DNA of 7,887 bases from Nitratiruptor sp. (GCA_015494505.1 WGBB01000019.1:1-7887), one strand, 5' to 3'. Positions 1-5,777 are shown, counted from the stretch's first letter. Program-made: numbers and translations. Notes: a model not told the origin generated them from the sequence alone.

Positions 1-249
1 ATCGGAGGTGTGGTGACTTTCAAAAACGCCAAGAAGCTAGTGCAGATAGTCCCCGAAATTCCTCTTGAGCGCATACTCATCGAAACGGACGCCCCCTATT
101 TGACTCCCGAACCTTACAGAGGTAAAAGAAACGAGCCCGCCTACACTGTCTACGTGGTTCGCAAACTCTCCGAAATCCTAGGAATATCGCCGCAGGAGAT
201 AGAAGCGCAAACTACTCAAAATGCTAAAGAATTGTTTAGTTTTGTTTAA
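1..249 (+). CDS. tatD: TatD-family metal-dependent hydrolase (DNase), C-terminal part, 5' end outside window
   Basis: The frame is open from base 1 and ends at TAA 247-249; a GTG at position 10 is only an internal valine codon. The 82 visible residues are the last third of a TatD protein (family length about 255-265). The diagnostic segment reads IETDAPYLTPEPYRGKRNEP: the Asp of ETDAP is a metal ligand in this TIM-barrel amidohydrolase family, and the P-x-R-G-K-R-N-E-P stretch is a family signature. The start of the window (IGGVVTFKNAK) matches the strand that usually precedes it. TatD proteins are cytoplasmic Mg-dependent 3'-5' exonucleases, linked to DNA repair and DNA degradation; the exact substrate here is inferred from the family. 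It sits 37 bp upstream of the lytic transglycosylase gene with no visible terminator between them, so read-through into the envelope operon is likely. The last codons also lie within the T-rich part of the downstream promoter. Confidence 0.95.
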   Translation: MGGVVTFKNAKKLVQIVPEIPLERILIETDAPYLTPEPYRGKRNEPAYTVYVVRKLSEILGISPQEIEAQTTQNAKELFSFV

Positions 250-257
250 GGTATAAT
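231..257 (+). promoter_or_regulatory. Probable housekeeping-sigma promoter of the envelope operon (T-rich tract plus TATAAT)
   Basis: A perfect -10 hexamer TATAAT lies at 252-257. There is no good -35 at 17 bp; instead a T-rich tract with regularly spaced T runs covers 231-247 (TTGTTTAGTTTTGTTTAA). This is the promoter style described for Campylobacter and Helicobacter RpoD, where periodic T/A-rich DNA replaces the -35. Transcription would start near 263-265, giving a leader of about 23 nt before ATG 287. The tract overlaps the last codons of tatD. Confidence 0.7.
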
Positions 258-275
258 ATCAGGATTTCTTGAGTA

Positions 276-282
276 AAAGGAG
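276..282 (+). promoter_or_regulatory. Ribosome binding site that fixes the mltD-like start at ATG 287
   Basis: AAAGGAG at 276-282 lies 4 nt (from the last G) upstream of ATG 287. The in-frame TTG at 269 would sit only a few bases after the predicted transcription start, so ATG 287 is preferred. Confidence 0.65.
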
Positions 283-286
283 CTCA

Positions 287-1516
287 ATGAGAGTAGTTGC
301 GCTATTCGTTTTGATAGCCAATCTACTTTTTGCGGCATTCAGTACCGAAAATAGCTACGAAGTAGAGAGGCATATTCTCAAAAGCTTGGATCTGCCCGTA
401 GATTTCGTGCATACGGAGCGTTTCCACCGATTCGCTAAAAAGTACGACATCTACAAAAAAATCCATCTTTTCGACCCTAAAGATACACAGACCTATTTCA
501 TCCCGGATCTGGTGCGCATCATAAACGCCCAGAACGTCCCGGACGTTTTTTTGTACATGGCGATGGCGGAGTCACGATTCGCTGCGCACGCACGTTCGAA
601 TAAAAGCGCCGTGGGAATCTGGCAGTTTCTGCCGCAAACGGCTAAAAGGTTTGGCCTGAGAATCGATCGCTACGTGGACGAGCGTCGCGACCCGTATAAG
701 TCTACGAATGCAGCTATACGCTACCTTAAGTATCTCCACAAAATGTTCGGCAAATGGTACCTTGCGGCACTCGCCTACAACGCAGGGCAGGGAACGGTAC
801 TCAAAGCCATAAAGAGAGCGGGGACAGACGATGTTTTCGTGCTGTTGGACGAGAAAAAAAAGTATCTGCCAAAAGAGAGCAGGCTCTATCTGTATAAAAT
901 AGTCATGCTGGCACTTATGGCAAACGACAGCGACTATCTCCTTAGCAGGGATTTGGGCTACATCATGACGCGGGGCGAAGATTATGACATCATGCCTGTA
1001 GAAGTACGTGGAGGAGAGTATTTGGGTAATATCGCCCGTGCCATAAAGGTGCGCTACAGTTACCTCAAAGAGCTTAACCCGCAGCTTCGACGCGGTATCA
1101 CTCCGCCCGATACGCCTCGCTATACCGTATATATCCCTCGTCTAAAATTTTTCGATTTCAAAGAGCACTACAAACCGGCCCCTTTTAAGAGCGTCATCGC
1201 ACATAAGGTGCAAAAAGGGGAGAGTCTCTATGTACTAGCACGTCGTTACGGCGTAAGCGCAAAAACCATCATGCGCTACAACTCTTTGCATTCGGCCACT
1301 ATCCGCGTAGGGCAAAAACTTCTCATTCCCGTGCGAGGCCACAAGAGGGTGCGCAGCGCCAAAAGAGGCAAAAAACAGATCTATCACGTCAAGAAAGGCG
1401 ATACCCTCTATGCCATCGCCAAAAAGTTCGGTGTAGACCCTAAAAAACTTAAAGTTTGGAACGATAAAAAGGATGACATTCTAAAAATCGGAGAGAGAAT
1501 TGTTGTCCTACAATAA
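287..1516 (+). CDS. mltD: Secreted MltD-like lytic transglycosylase with C-terminal LysM domains
   Basis: A 409-residue periplasmic lytic transglycosylase, which cuts the MurNAc-GlcNAc bond of peptidoglycan with 1,6-anhydro product formation. Residues 1-17 form a signal peptide (MRVVALFVLIANLLFAAF). There is no lipobox cysteine, so unlike E. coli MltD it is probably not a lipoprotein. The SLT/GH23 domain covers about 78-185: the catalytic Glu is E95 in the AESRF motif, followed by AVGIWQFLPQTAKRFGL and the ALAYNAGQG motif. An LPKESRLYLYK segment follows, as in MltD. Two clear LysM domains lie at about 305-348 and 365-408, separated by a Lys/Arg-rich linker; a weaker LysM-like stretch lies at 237-284. 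LysM modules bind the glycan strands. An in-frame TTG at 269 would add six residues ahead of the signal peptide and is less likely. This is the first gene after the promoter, and rlpA overlaps its end. The family is certain; the MltD subtype rests on domain order, and in Campylobacterota the gene is often named only as a transglycosylase. Confidence 0.92.
   Translation: MRVVALFVLIANLLFAAFSTENSYEVERHILKSLDLPVDFVHTERFHRFAKKYDIYKKIHLFDPKDTQTYFIPDLVRIINAQNVPDVFLYMAMAESRFAAHARSNKSAVGIWQFLPQTAKRFGLRIDRYVDERRDPYKSTNAAIRYLKYLHKMFGKWYLAALAYNAGQGTVLKAIKRAGTDDVFVLLDEKKKYLPKESRLYLYKIVMLALMANDSDYLLSRDLGYIMTRGEDYDIMPVEVRGGEYLGNIARAIKVRYSYLKELNPQLRRGITPPDTPRYTVYIPRLKFFDFKEHYKPAPFKSVIAHKVQKGESLYVLARRYGVSAKTIMRYNSLHSATIRVGQKLLIPVRGHKRVRSAKRGKKQIYHVKKGDTLYAIAKKFGVDPKKLKVWNDKKDDILKIGERIVVLQ
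1490..1493 (+). promoter_or_regulatory. Shine-Dalgarno supporting the TTG start of rlpA
   Basis: GGAG at 1490-1493, inside the end of the mltD-like gene, lies 6 nt before TTG 1500 (9 nt before TTG 1503). The in-frame ATG at 1524 has no comparable site and would give a signal peptide with no positive charge. Confidence 0.6.
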
Positions 1517-2306
1517 AATAGGCATGTTGGCTTTAGCAGGCCTCCTTTTTTGGGGCTGTTCGAGCAAAAACGAAATCCCCTATATCCCATCGAAACCCAC
1601 TAAACCTAGCTACGGCACTCCCAAATCGAGTGCGAATATCCACCGGGCCACGATGCGTCCCTACACCGTCAACGGTGTTACATACTATCCTACCGTTGTG
1701 GAAGTGGGCTGGAAGCAAAGAGGAATCGCCAGCTGGTACGGACCAGATTTTCACGGTAAACGCACAAGCAACGGTGAAATCTACAATATGTACGAATACA
1801 CGGCTGCGCACAAGACGCTTCCGATGAACACGATGGTCAAAGTGACGAATCTTCGCAACGGCAGGTCCACCGTGGTGCGTATCAACGATAGGGGGCCTTT
1901 TGTGGCGAACCGTATCATAGACCTATCTTACGCTGCGGCAAAAGAGCTGGGCGTGGTGGGTGCCGGTACGGCTCCCGTGGAGCTGGAGGTTCTCGGTTTC
2001 GATGCGCAGGTGCAAAAAGTCGCTAGTGCCAAAGCTACGACGACCAACAGTGTATCTGCCCCAAAACGTGTGGTATTGAGCAATTTCGCCGTGCAGATTG
2101 GTTCGTTTCGTCGCTTTCAAGGCGCTCAGATCACGAAGGATCGCAACAGTCTCGTGGATGGGCGCTACAAAGCTATCATCAAAGAGTTCATGGTAGACGG
2201 TGCACCGCTCTATCGCGTCTGGCTTACGGGATTTCGCAGTGAAGCCGAAGCACGCGATTTCATTGCTCAAGGACGATATCCCGGAGCCTTTGTGATAAGG
2301 AACTGA
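1500..2306 (+). CDS. rlpA: RlpA, septal-ring lipoprotein / lytic transglycosylase (DPBB plus SPOR)
   Basis: A 268-residue outer-membrane lipoprotein. The start is TTG 1500 (or TTG 1503), inside the last 17 bases of the upstream gene and preceded by GGAG. The signal peptide runs to C20 in the sequence LAGLLFWGCSS; the lipobox is unusual (Phe at -3, Trp at -2). A Ser/Pro/Lys-rich linker follows. The double-psi beta-barrel covers about 73-166 with the RlpA hallmarks GIASWYGPDFHGKRTSNGE, AAHKTLP and VRINDRGPF. H104 and D130 have the same spacing as the residues reported as essential for RlpA transglycosylase activity in Pseudomonas. The C-terminal SPOR domain (about 195-267, FAVQIGSF...YRVWLTGF) binds glycan strands stripped of stem peptides, typically at division sites. 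Having a transglycosylase next to a SPOR protein makes sense, since both act on the same septal glycan. Whether this RlpA is catalytically active is inferred. Confidence 0.95.
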   Translation: MLSYNKIGMLALAGLLFWGCSSKNEIPYIPSKPTKPSYGTPKSSANIHRATMRPYTVNGVTYYPTVVEVGWKQRGIASWYGPDFHGKRTSNGEIYNMYEYTAAHKTLPMNTMVKVTNLRNGRSTVVRINDRGPFVANRIIDLSYAAAKELGVVGAGTAPVELEVLGFDAQVQKVASAKATTTNSVSAPKRVVLSNFAVQIGSFRRFQGAQITKDRNSLVDGRYKAIIKEFMVDGAPLYRVWLTGFRSEAEARDFIAQGRYPGAFVIRN

Positions 2307-2307
2307 C

Positions 2308-2877
2308 ATGATACAAAAAAGCCGCACGACCAAAGAGACGCAAGTCGATATCGCTTTTGCTCCCTATGGCAAAGGAGAGGCGAAAATCGAAACCGGTATA
2401 GGGTTTTTCGACCATATGCTCGAATCCTTGGCCAAGCACGGTGGTTTTGATCTGGAGGTGCGATGCAAAGGGGATTTGCATGTAGATCAGCACCACAGCG
2501 TAGAGGATGTGGGCATAGTGTTGGGACAAGCCTTTTATGAAGCGGTCTTCCCTGTCCAAAACGTGGAACGTTTTGGCGACAGTGTCGTAGTGATGGATGA
2601 GACGGCCGTTAGCTGTGCGTTGGATCTATCCAACCGTCCCTATCTTGTCTATGAGGTGCAGCTAGATGGTAAGATCGGCGATTTTGATGCTGAACTTGTA
2701 GAGGAGTTCATGCGTGCTTTTGTTTTTAACGCGAAAATCACTTGCCATCTCGTGCAGCAGCGTGGCAAAAACAGGCACCATATCGCAGAGGCCACATTCA
2801 AGGCGTTGGCAGTGGCTTTGAAGAGAGCTCTTCGCAAAAATGCTCAAGGGATACCCAGTACGAAAGGTGTTTTGTGA
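2308..2877 (+). CDS. hisB: Imidazoleglycerol-phosphate dehydratase, monofunctional
   Basis: A 189-residue HisB that dehydrates imidazole glycerol phosphate to imidazole acetol phosphate, the sixth step of histidine synthesis, in the cytoplasm. All signature motifs are present: GFFDHML (H36), DLHVDQHHSVEDVGI (H62, H63, E66), ERFG, LDLSNRPYL, KNRHHIAEATFKA (H157, H158, E161) and a C-terminal STKG. The paired His-His-x-x-Glu/Ala-Glu motifs bind the two manganese ions. Length is normal for the single-function enzyme: there is no fused HAD-type histidinol-phosphatase domain as in E. coli HisB. The ATG is 1 nt after the rlpA stop, with AAGGA at 2297-2301 six bases upstream, so this is one of the better ribosome binding sites in the run. 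No other his gene is visible; it is a metabolic gene inside an envelope operon. The next gene, kdsC, is itself a HAD phosphatase but of the KDO type. Confidence 0.97.
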   Translation: MIQKSRTTKETQVDIAFAPYGKGEAKIETGIGFFDHMLESLAKHGGFDLEVRCKGDLHVDQHHSVEDVGIVLGQAFYEAVFPVQNVERFGDSVVVMDETAVSCALDLSNRPYLVYEVQLDGKIGDFDAELVEEFMRAFVFNAKITCHLVQQRGKNRHHIAEATFKALAVALKRALRKNAQGIPSTKGVL

Positions 2878-3374
2878 TAGAGCTGCTGGTCCTTGATGTA
2901 GACGGCTGCATGACAGACGGCAAGATCACCTATACCAATAGCGGTGATGAGCTAAAAAGCTTCGATGTGAAGGACGGCTTTGCCATAGTGCAGTGGAGGA
3001 GGCTAGGGAAAAAGGTAGCGATTATCACGGGGCGTCAGTCCAAAATCGTAGAATACCGTGCGATGGAGTTAGGCATCGACTATCTGGAACAAAAAGTCAA
3101 ACGCAAGGACGAGACGCTTAAAAAACTCTGTGAAGAAGCCGGTATCTCCCTTGAAAACGTGGCCGCTATCGGTGACGACCTCAATGACTATCGTCTCCTC
3201 AAAAGCGTTGGCATCTCCTTTGCTCCCAGCGATGCGTATAGCTATATCAAAGAGCATGTGGACGTGATACTCTCACGTCCGGGAGGGAGCGGGGCCGTCC
3301 GTGAAATGATAGAGACGCTGCTCAAGCGCGAAGGATTGTTTGAAGAGTACCTTGGGTTCTGGACGCAGATGTGA
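2874..3374 (+). CDS. kdsC: 3-deoxy-D-manno-octulosonate 8-phosphate phosphatase (KdsC), HAD family
   Basis: A 166-residue C0-type HAD phosphatase that removes phosphate from KDO-8-phosphate to give KDO, the sugar joining lipid A to the LPS core. The start is GTG 2874, sharing GTGA with the hisB stop and preceded by AAAGG at 2863-2867; the open frame runs further upstream within hisB, but the protein motif begins at once after this GTG. Motif I is LDVDGCMTDGKI (nucleophile D8, acid/base D10), followed by the KdsC-typical KSFDVKDGFAI. Motif II is IITGRQS, motif III lies around K78 (VKRKDETL), and motif IV is GDDLNDY (D101, D102). The C-terminal RPGGSGAVRE segment is also typical of KdsC. It lacks a cap domain and is shorter than E. 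coli KdsC (188 aa) at the N terminus. It is translationally coupled at both ends (GTGA each time). The following two genes export the LPS that this sugar helps build, which supports the KDO role over a generic phosphatase. Confidence 0.95.
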   Translation: MIELLVLDVDGCMTDGKITYTNSGDELKSFDVKDGFAIVQWRRLGKKVAIITGRQSKIVEYRAMELGIDYLEQKVKRKDETLKKLCEEAGISLENVAAIGDDLNDYRLLKSVGISFAPSDAYSYIKEHVDVILSRPGGSGAVREMIETLLKREGLFEEYLGFWTQM

Positions 3375-3862
3375 GGATATTGTGGATATTCGGGCTGCTC
3401 TTTGGATTTGTGCTTTTTTGGATAGTGCTGTTTGAGCCCTTCAACGTTCAAAAAAAACCGAAAAGCGGCGGCGAAGCGAGTTTTGAGGATTTTCGCTACT
3501 ATGAGCTTACGCCACAGGGAGTGCACCTCTTTTTGGAAGGAGATGTGGCTCTCAAAGCGAATAGGCGTCTTACCATCACGCACTTTCGTATGCTCCAAAA
3601 CGGCGACACACTCAAAGCCGATAAAGGCATCTATACCAAAAAGCGCATAGAGCTTTTTGGCAACATCTTCTACAACCACACCGACTATAACCTCACCACA
3701 TCGCGTGCTCGTTACGATACGAAACCGCAAGTTCTCCATATCACCGCTCCCTTTACCATCGTTTCATCCAAACTCCAAGCAAAAGCGCAAAAAGGGACTC
3801 TTTACAAAAAATTGGGTACAATTGAGGCTGAAACTATCCAAGCTACAATCGAAGAAGAGTGA
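3371..3862 (+). CDS. lptC: LptC, inner-membrane-anchored LPS transport protein
   Basis: A 163-residue bitopic protein with one N-terminal membrane helix (about residues 3-22) followed by a periplasmic beta-jellyroll. LptC takes LPS from the LptB2FG ABC transporter and passes it to LptA. The periplasmic part shows the OstA/LptC style of alternating strands: FEDFRYYELTPQGVHLFLEG, then LKADKGIYTKKRIELFGNIF, then LTTSRARYDTKPQVLHITAPF. These are typical of the divergent epsilon LptC proteins, formerly DUF1239. The start is GTG 3371, overlapping the kdsC stop as GTGA. No Shine-Dalgarno is visible, and a stop at 3341-3343 with no usable earlier start codon limits the 5' end, so translation probably depends on coupling to kdsC. 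Sequence identity in this family is low; the call rests on the helix, the strand pattern, and the position between kdsC and lptA. Confidence 0.88.
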   Translation: MRILWIFGLLFGFVLFWIVLFEPFNVQKKPKSGGEASFEDFRYYELTPQGVHLFLEGDVALKANRRLTITHFRMLQNGDTLKADKGIYTKKRIELFGNIFYNHTDYNLTTSRARYDTKPQVLHITAPFTIVSSKLQAKAQKGTLYKKLGTIEAETIQATIEEE

Positions 3863-3864
3863 AT

Positions 3865-4317
3865 ATGAAAAAGTTCCTATTTTTGTCTCTTGCGATATCG
3901 CTTTTTGCAGCACAGGTTCAGATAACTTCCAAGCGGTTCGAAGGAGACCAAAATAAGCGCATATCAAAATTTATCGGTAACGTGGTGGTGACCAAACAAA
4001 AAGATCGTCTCACTGCCGACGAGGTAATAGTCTATTTTGATACGAACAAAAAGCCGCAAAAGATTGTGGCTACAGGGAATGTCCGTTTTACGCTCTATGA
4101 CAAGAACCAAAAGTACTATAAAGGCGTCAGCGATCAAGTGACCTACTTTCCTAAAAAGAAGTACTATATCTTTACAGGCCATGTCCATATCACCCAATAT
4201 CCCGACAACAAGCAGATATTTGGTGAAAAGATGCGTCTTGATCTAGTGAATTCTAGCGTAGATGTGGTAGGTAGCGGCAAAAAGCCCGTCAAAATGATAT
4301 TTGATATAGAAGAGTGA
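3865..4317 (+). CDS. lptA: LptA, periplasmic LPS-bridging protein (OstA-like)
   Basis: A 150-residue periplasmic protein. Residues 1-16 are a signal peptide (MKKFLFLSLAISLFAA), with likely cleavage around residues 15-16. The rest is a single OstA/LptA domain (about 17-133): an ITSKRFEGD first strand, then the family pattern of a GNVVVTKQKDRLTADEVIVYF repeat, IVATGNVRF, and YIFTGHVHIT. LptA oligomers form the beta-jellyroll bridge that carries LPS from LptC to LptD in the outer membrane. ATG 3865 is chosen because MKK begins a standard signal peptide; the alternative GTG 3859 shares GTGA with the lptC stop and would only add two residues. A purine-rich GAAGAAGAG at 3851-3859 may serve as a weak ribosome site. 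LptB, LptD and LptFG are not in the window. Confidence 0.92.
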   Translation: MKKFLFLSLAISLFAAQVQITSKRFEGDQNKRISKFIGNVVVTKQKDRLTADEVIVYFDTNKKPQKIVATGNVRFTLYDKNQKYYKGVSDQVTYFPKKKYYIFTGHVHITQYPDNKQIFGEKMRLDLVNSSVDVVGSGKKPVKMIFDIEE

Positions 4318-4937
4318 TGATACGTCCTGTCAGTGCGAAATTCGTCACATCGGCTCCTTCTATTAAGGAAGCCCCTGCTGCCAGTGTTAGCGAGGTGGCT
4401 TTTTTAGGGCGAAGCAACGTGGGAAAAAGCAGTCTGCTCAATGCCCTCACCGATCGCAAAGGGCTGGCGAAAGCGAGTGCCACGCCCGGCAAAACCAAGC
4501 TCATCAACTTTTTTGACGTGGAGTACAAAATAGGTGAGCAGCGCTTTCCCATCCGTTTCGTAGATCTTCCCGGGTATGGATATGCTAAAACGAGTAAAAG
4601 TCTCAAAAACGAGTGGCAAAAGAACCTGACGGAGTTTTTGGCTAAACGAGACTCCATCAGGGTTTTTGTGCATCTTATCGATGCACGCCATCCCGATATG
4701 CCCATAGATGCACAGACACAGGAGTTCTTGCGATCCATCAAACGGGGTGATCAAAAGATTTTGCGCGTTTATACGAAAGTGGACAAACTCAAGCAGAAAG
4801 ATATAGCAAAAATCAAGCGCCAAGACCCTGAGGCGATATTGGTTTCATCTACGAAAAAGCGGGGACTTGAGCGTCTTAAAAAATTGATCGTGGAGCATCT
4901 GTTTGGAACCGATATACCGCAAACCGAAACTGACTGA
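4317..4937 (+). CDS. engB: EngB (YsxC/YihA), ribosome-biogenesis GTPase
   Basis: A 206-residue TRAFAC GTPase needed for assembly of the large ribosomal subunit in bacteria where it has been studied. All five G motifs are visible: G1 GRSNVGKSS (31-39), G2 around ATPGKT (T57/T60), G3 DLPGYG (83-88), G4 TKVDK (153-157) and G5 VSSTKKRG (about 176-183). GRSNVGKS, the GYG after DLPG and the SS-x-KK-x-G ending separate EngB from Era, Der and Obg. The start is ATG 4317, whose A is the last base of the lptA stop (TGATG); a GTG at 4314 directly before it is in frame and would add one residue. The upstream AGAAGAG is a weak ribosome site. It is the only ribosome-related gene in an envelope run; in Campylobacter, as I recall, engB also follows lptA. 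Confidence 0.97.
   Translation: MIRPVSAKFVTSAPSIKEAPAASVSEVAFLGRSNVGKSSLLNALTDRKGLAKASATPGKTKLINFFDVEYKIGEQRFPIRFVDLPGYGYAKTSKSLKNEWQKNLTEFLAKRDSIRVFVHLIDARHPDMPIDAQTQEFLRSIKRGDQKILRVYTKVDKLKQKDIAKIKRQDPEAILVSSTKKRGLERLKKLIVEHLFGTDIPQTETD
4892..4895 (+). promoter_or_regulatory. Shine-Dalgarno inside engB supporting a TTG start for argA
   Basis: GGAG at 4892-4895 lies 7 nt before TTG 4903. The first in-frame ATG (4948) would remove the first strand of the acetyltransferase fold (IYRKPKLTDIPAM), so the TTG start is favoured. Confidence 0.55.
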
Positions 4938-5367
4938 CATCCCGGCTATGCAAAGCATCGTCGCCGATGCTGTGAAGCAGGGTATCATTCTTCCACGCAG
5001 TGACGATGAGATAGCCACCAATATCCGTTCCTACATCGTGGCGCAGATAGAGGATAAGATAGTAGGATACGTAGCACTCCATATCCACAGCTTGCGCCTG
5101 GCTGAAATCCGCAGTCTCATAGTAGAGGAGTCTTATCGAGGCAAAGGTATAGGCAAGCAGCTGGTCACAAGAGCCCTCGAAGAGGGCAGAGAGCTTGCGG
5201 TCAAAGAGGTGCTCTCTTTGACCTACGATCGAGATTTTTTCGCAAAGCTTGGATTTAGGGAGATAGCCAAAGAGGATATCCCCGAACACAAAATATGGCA
5301 AGATTGTATCAAATGTATGCACTTCCCGGTATGCAACGAAGTGGCAATGATGAAAACACTCTCCTGA
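4903..5367 (+). CDS. argA: GNAT acetyltransferase, short ArgA type (probable amino-acid/glutamate N-acetyltransferase)
   Basis: A 154-residue GNAT protein. The N-terminal strand-helix (YRKPKLTDIPAMQSIV) leads into IILPRSDDEIATNIRSYIV, a segment I associate with the short stand-alone ArgA enzymes of Campylobacterota and actinobacteria. ALHIHSLRLAEIRSLIVEE is the core beta-hairpin, and YRGKGIGKQLV (78-88) is the acetyl-CoA pyrophosphate loop. The C terminus, IWQDCIKCMHFPVCNEVAM, has three cysteines (C135, C138, C144), also typical of the family. Such enzymes acetylate glutamate, the first step of arginine synthesis, using acetyl-CoA in the cytoplasm. They lack the amino-acid-kinase domain of E. 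coli ArgA. The start is TTG 4903, overlapping engB by 35 bp with GGAG at 4892-4895. No other arg gene is nearby, so substrate is inferred from the family. Like hisB, it is an amino-acid gene inside the envelope run. A generic GNAT is the fallback call. Confidence 0.8.
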   Translation: MEPIYRKPKLTDIPAMQSIVADAVKQGIILPRSDDEIATNIRSYIVAQIEDKIVGYVALHIHSLRLAEIRSLIVEESYRGKGIGKQLVTRALEEGRELAVKEVLSLTYDRDFFAKLGFREIAKEDIPEHKIWQDCIKCMHFPVCNEVAMMKTLS

Positions 5368-5777
5368 CGCTTCTTTTTTACGGGCTGCTGCTCTTTGTCT
5401 ATGAGCCGTTAGGAAGTATCTATCCTTTCTTGCCTCCTCTCTTGGGATTGGCGGTATGGGTAGTAGCGGCGCGCACATCATGGACGCAAAAGGCTCTTTG
5501 GCTTTTGTATCTCTATTTTTACGAGATTGACCATGGGCTTTTTTGTTGTATGCTTATAGCCACTGCCCTGGGAGTCTCTTTCGTCTACAAAAAGCTTACG
5601 CACTTTATCGCTTGCGTCAACTGTCTCAAAGTGATACTTGCGGTACTCTATTACGCTTCGGTAACGGTGCTGTTAATCTTTTTATCCTATATTTTCAATA
5701 CCCATTTTAACCTCGAGGTGACGCTCATATTATACTATATGATTTTGGATCTCGTAGTGGTGCTCAATGCGAAGTAG
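5331..5777 (+). CDS. Small polytopic membrane protein upstream of mrdA, MreD-like candidate
   Basis: A 148-residue, very hydrophobic protein with about five to six predicted membrane helices (roughly 10-24, 32-48, 54-66, 68-86, 97-120, 128-146, counted from ATG 5331). I do not recognise a named family from the sequence. Charged residues cluster in YEIDHG (E65, D67, H68) between helices 3 and 4. The start is uncertain: in-frame ATGs lie at 5295, 5313 and 5331, none with a visible ribosome site. 5331 is preferred because it gives the shortest overlap with argA (37 bp) and a short N terminus before helix 1. The stop overlaps the mrdA start by 11 bp, so the two are translationally coupled. Size, topology and position directly before mrdA match MreD of the mreBCD-mrdAB cluster, and Campylobacter has, as I recall, an unnamed integral membrane protein at this place. 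MreD function is therefore an inference from context. That it is a real gene is supported by the hydrophobic pattern, the conserved context and the lack of room otherwise. Confidence 0.75.
   Translation: MQRSGNDENTLLTLLFYGLLLFVYEPLGSIYPFLPPLLGLAVWVVAARTSWTQKALWLLYLYFYEIDHGLFCCMLIATALGVSFVYKKLTHFIACVNCLKVILAVLYYASVTVLLIFLSYIFNTHFNLEVTLILYYMILDLVVVLNAK

Noticed and set aside
905..925. TGGCAC...GGCA resembling a sigma-54 promoter
   Set aside because: The spacing to the second element does not fit the -24/-12 consensus, and it lies deep in the mltD-like coding sequence.
1923..2559. Minus-strand open frames across rlpA and hisB
   Set aside because: They lie antisense to genes with full family motifs and show no recognisable domain; they are by-products of the codon use of the real genes.
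2742..2873. Long upstream extension of the kdsC open frame (44 extra residues)
   Set aside because: It lies wholly inside hisB in another frame, and the KdsC motif begins immediately after GTG 2874, which has its own ribosome site.
3801..3822. TTTACA (3801-3806) and TACAAT (3817-3822) 43 bp before lptA, as an internal promoter
   Set aside because: The spacing is only 10 bp, there is no periodic T tract, and the bases code for a normal end of LptC. It remains possible but is not supported enough to annotate.
4876..5481. 201-codon minus-strand open frame over argA
   Set aside because: It lies opposite a clear GNAT gene, spans two plus-strand genes and has no recognisable domain or ribosome site.
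5725..5745. TATTATACTATATG near the mrdA start as a promoter
   Set aside because: It codes for a membrane-helix stretch (LILYYM) in the upstream gene, and the AT-rich codons explain it.
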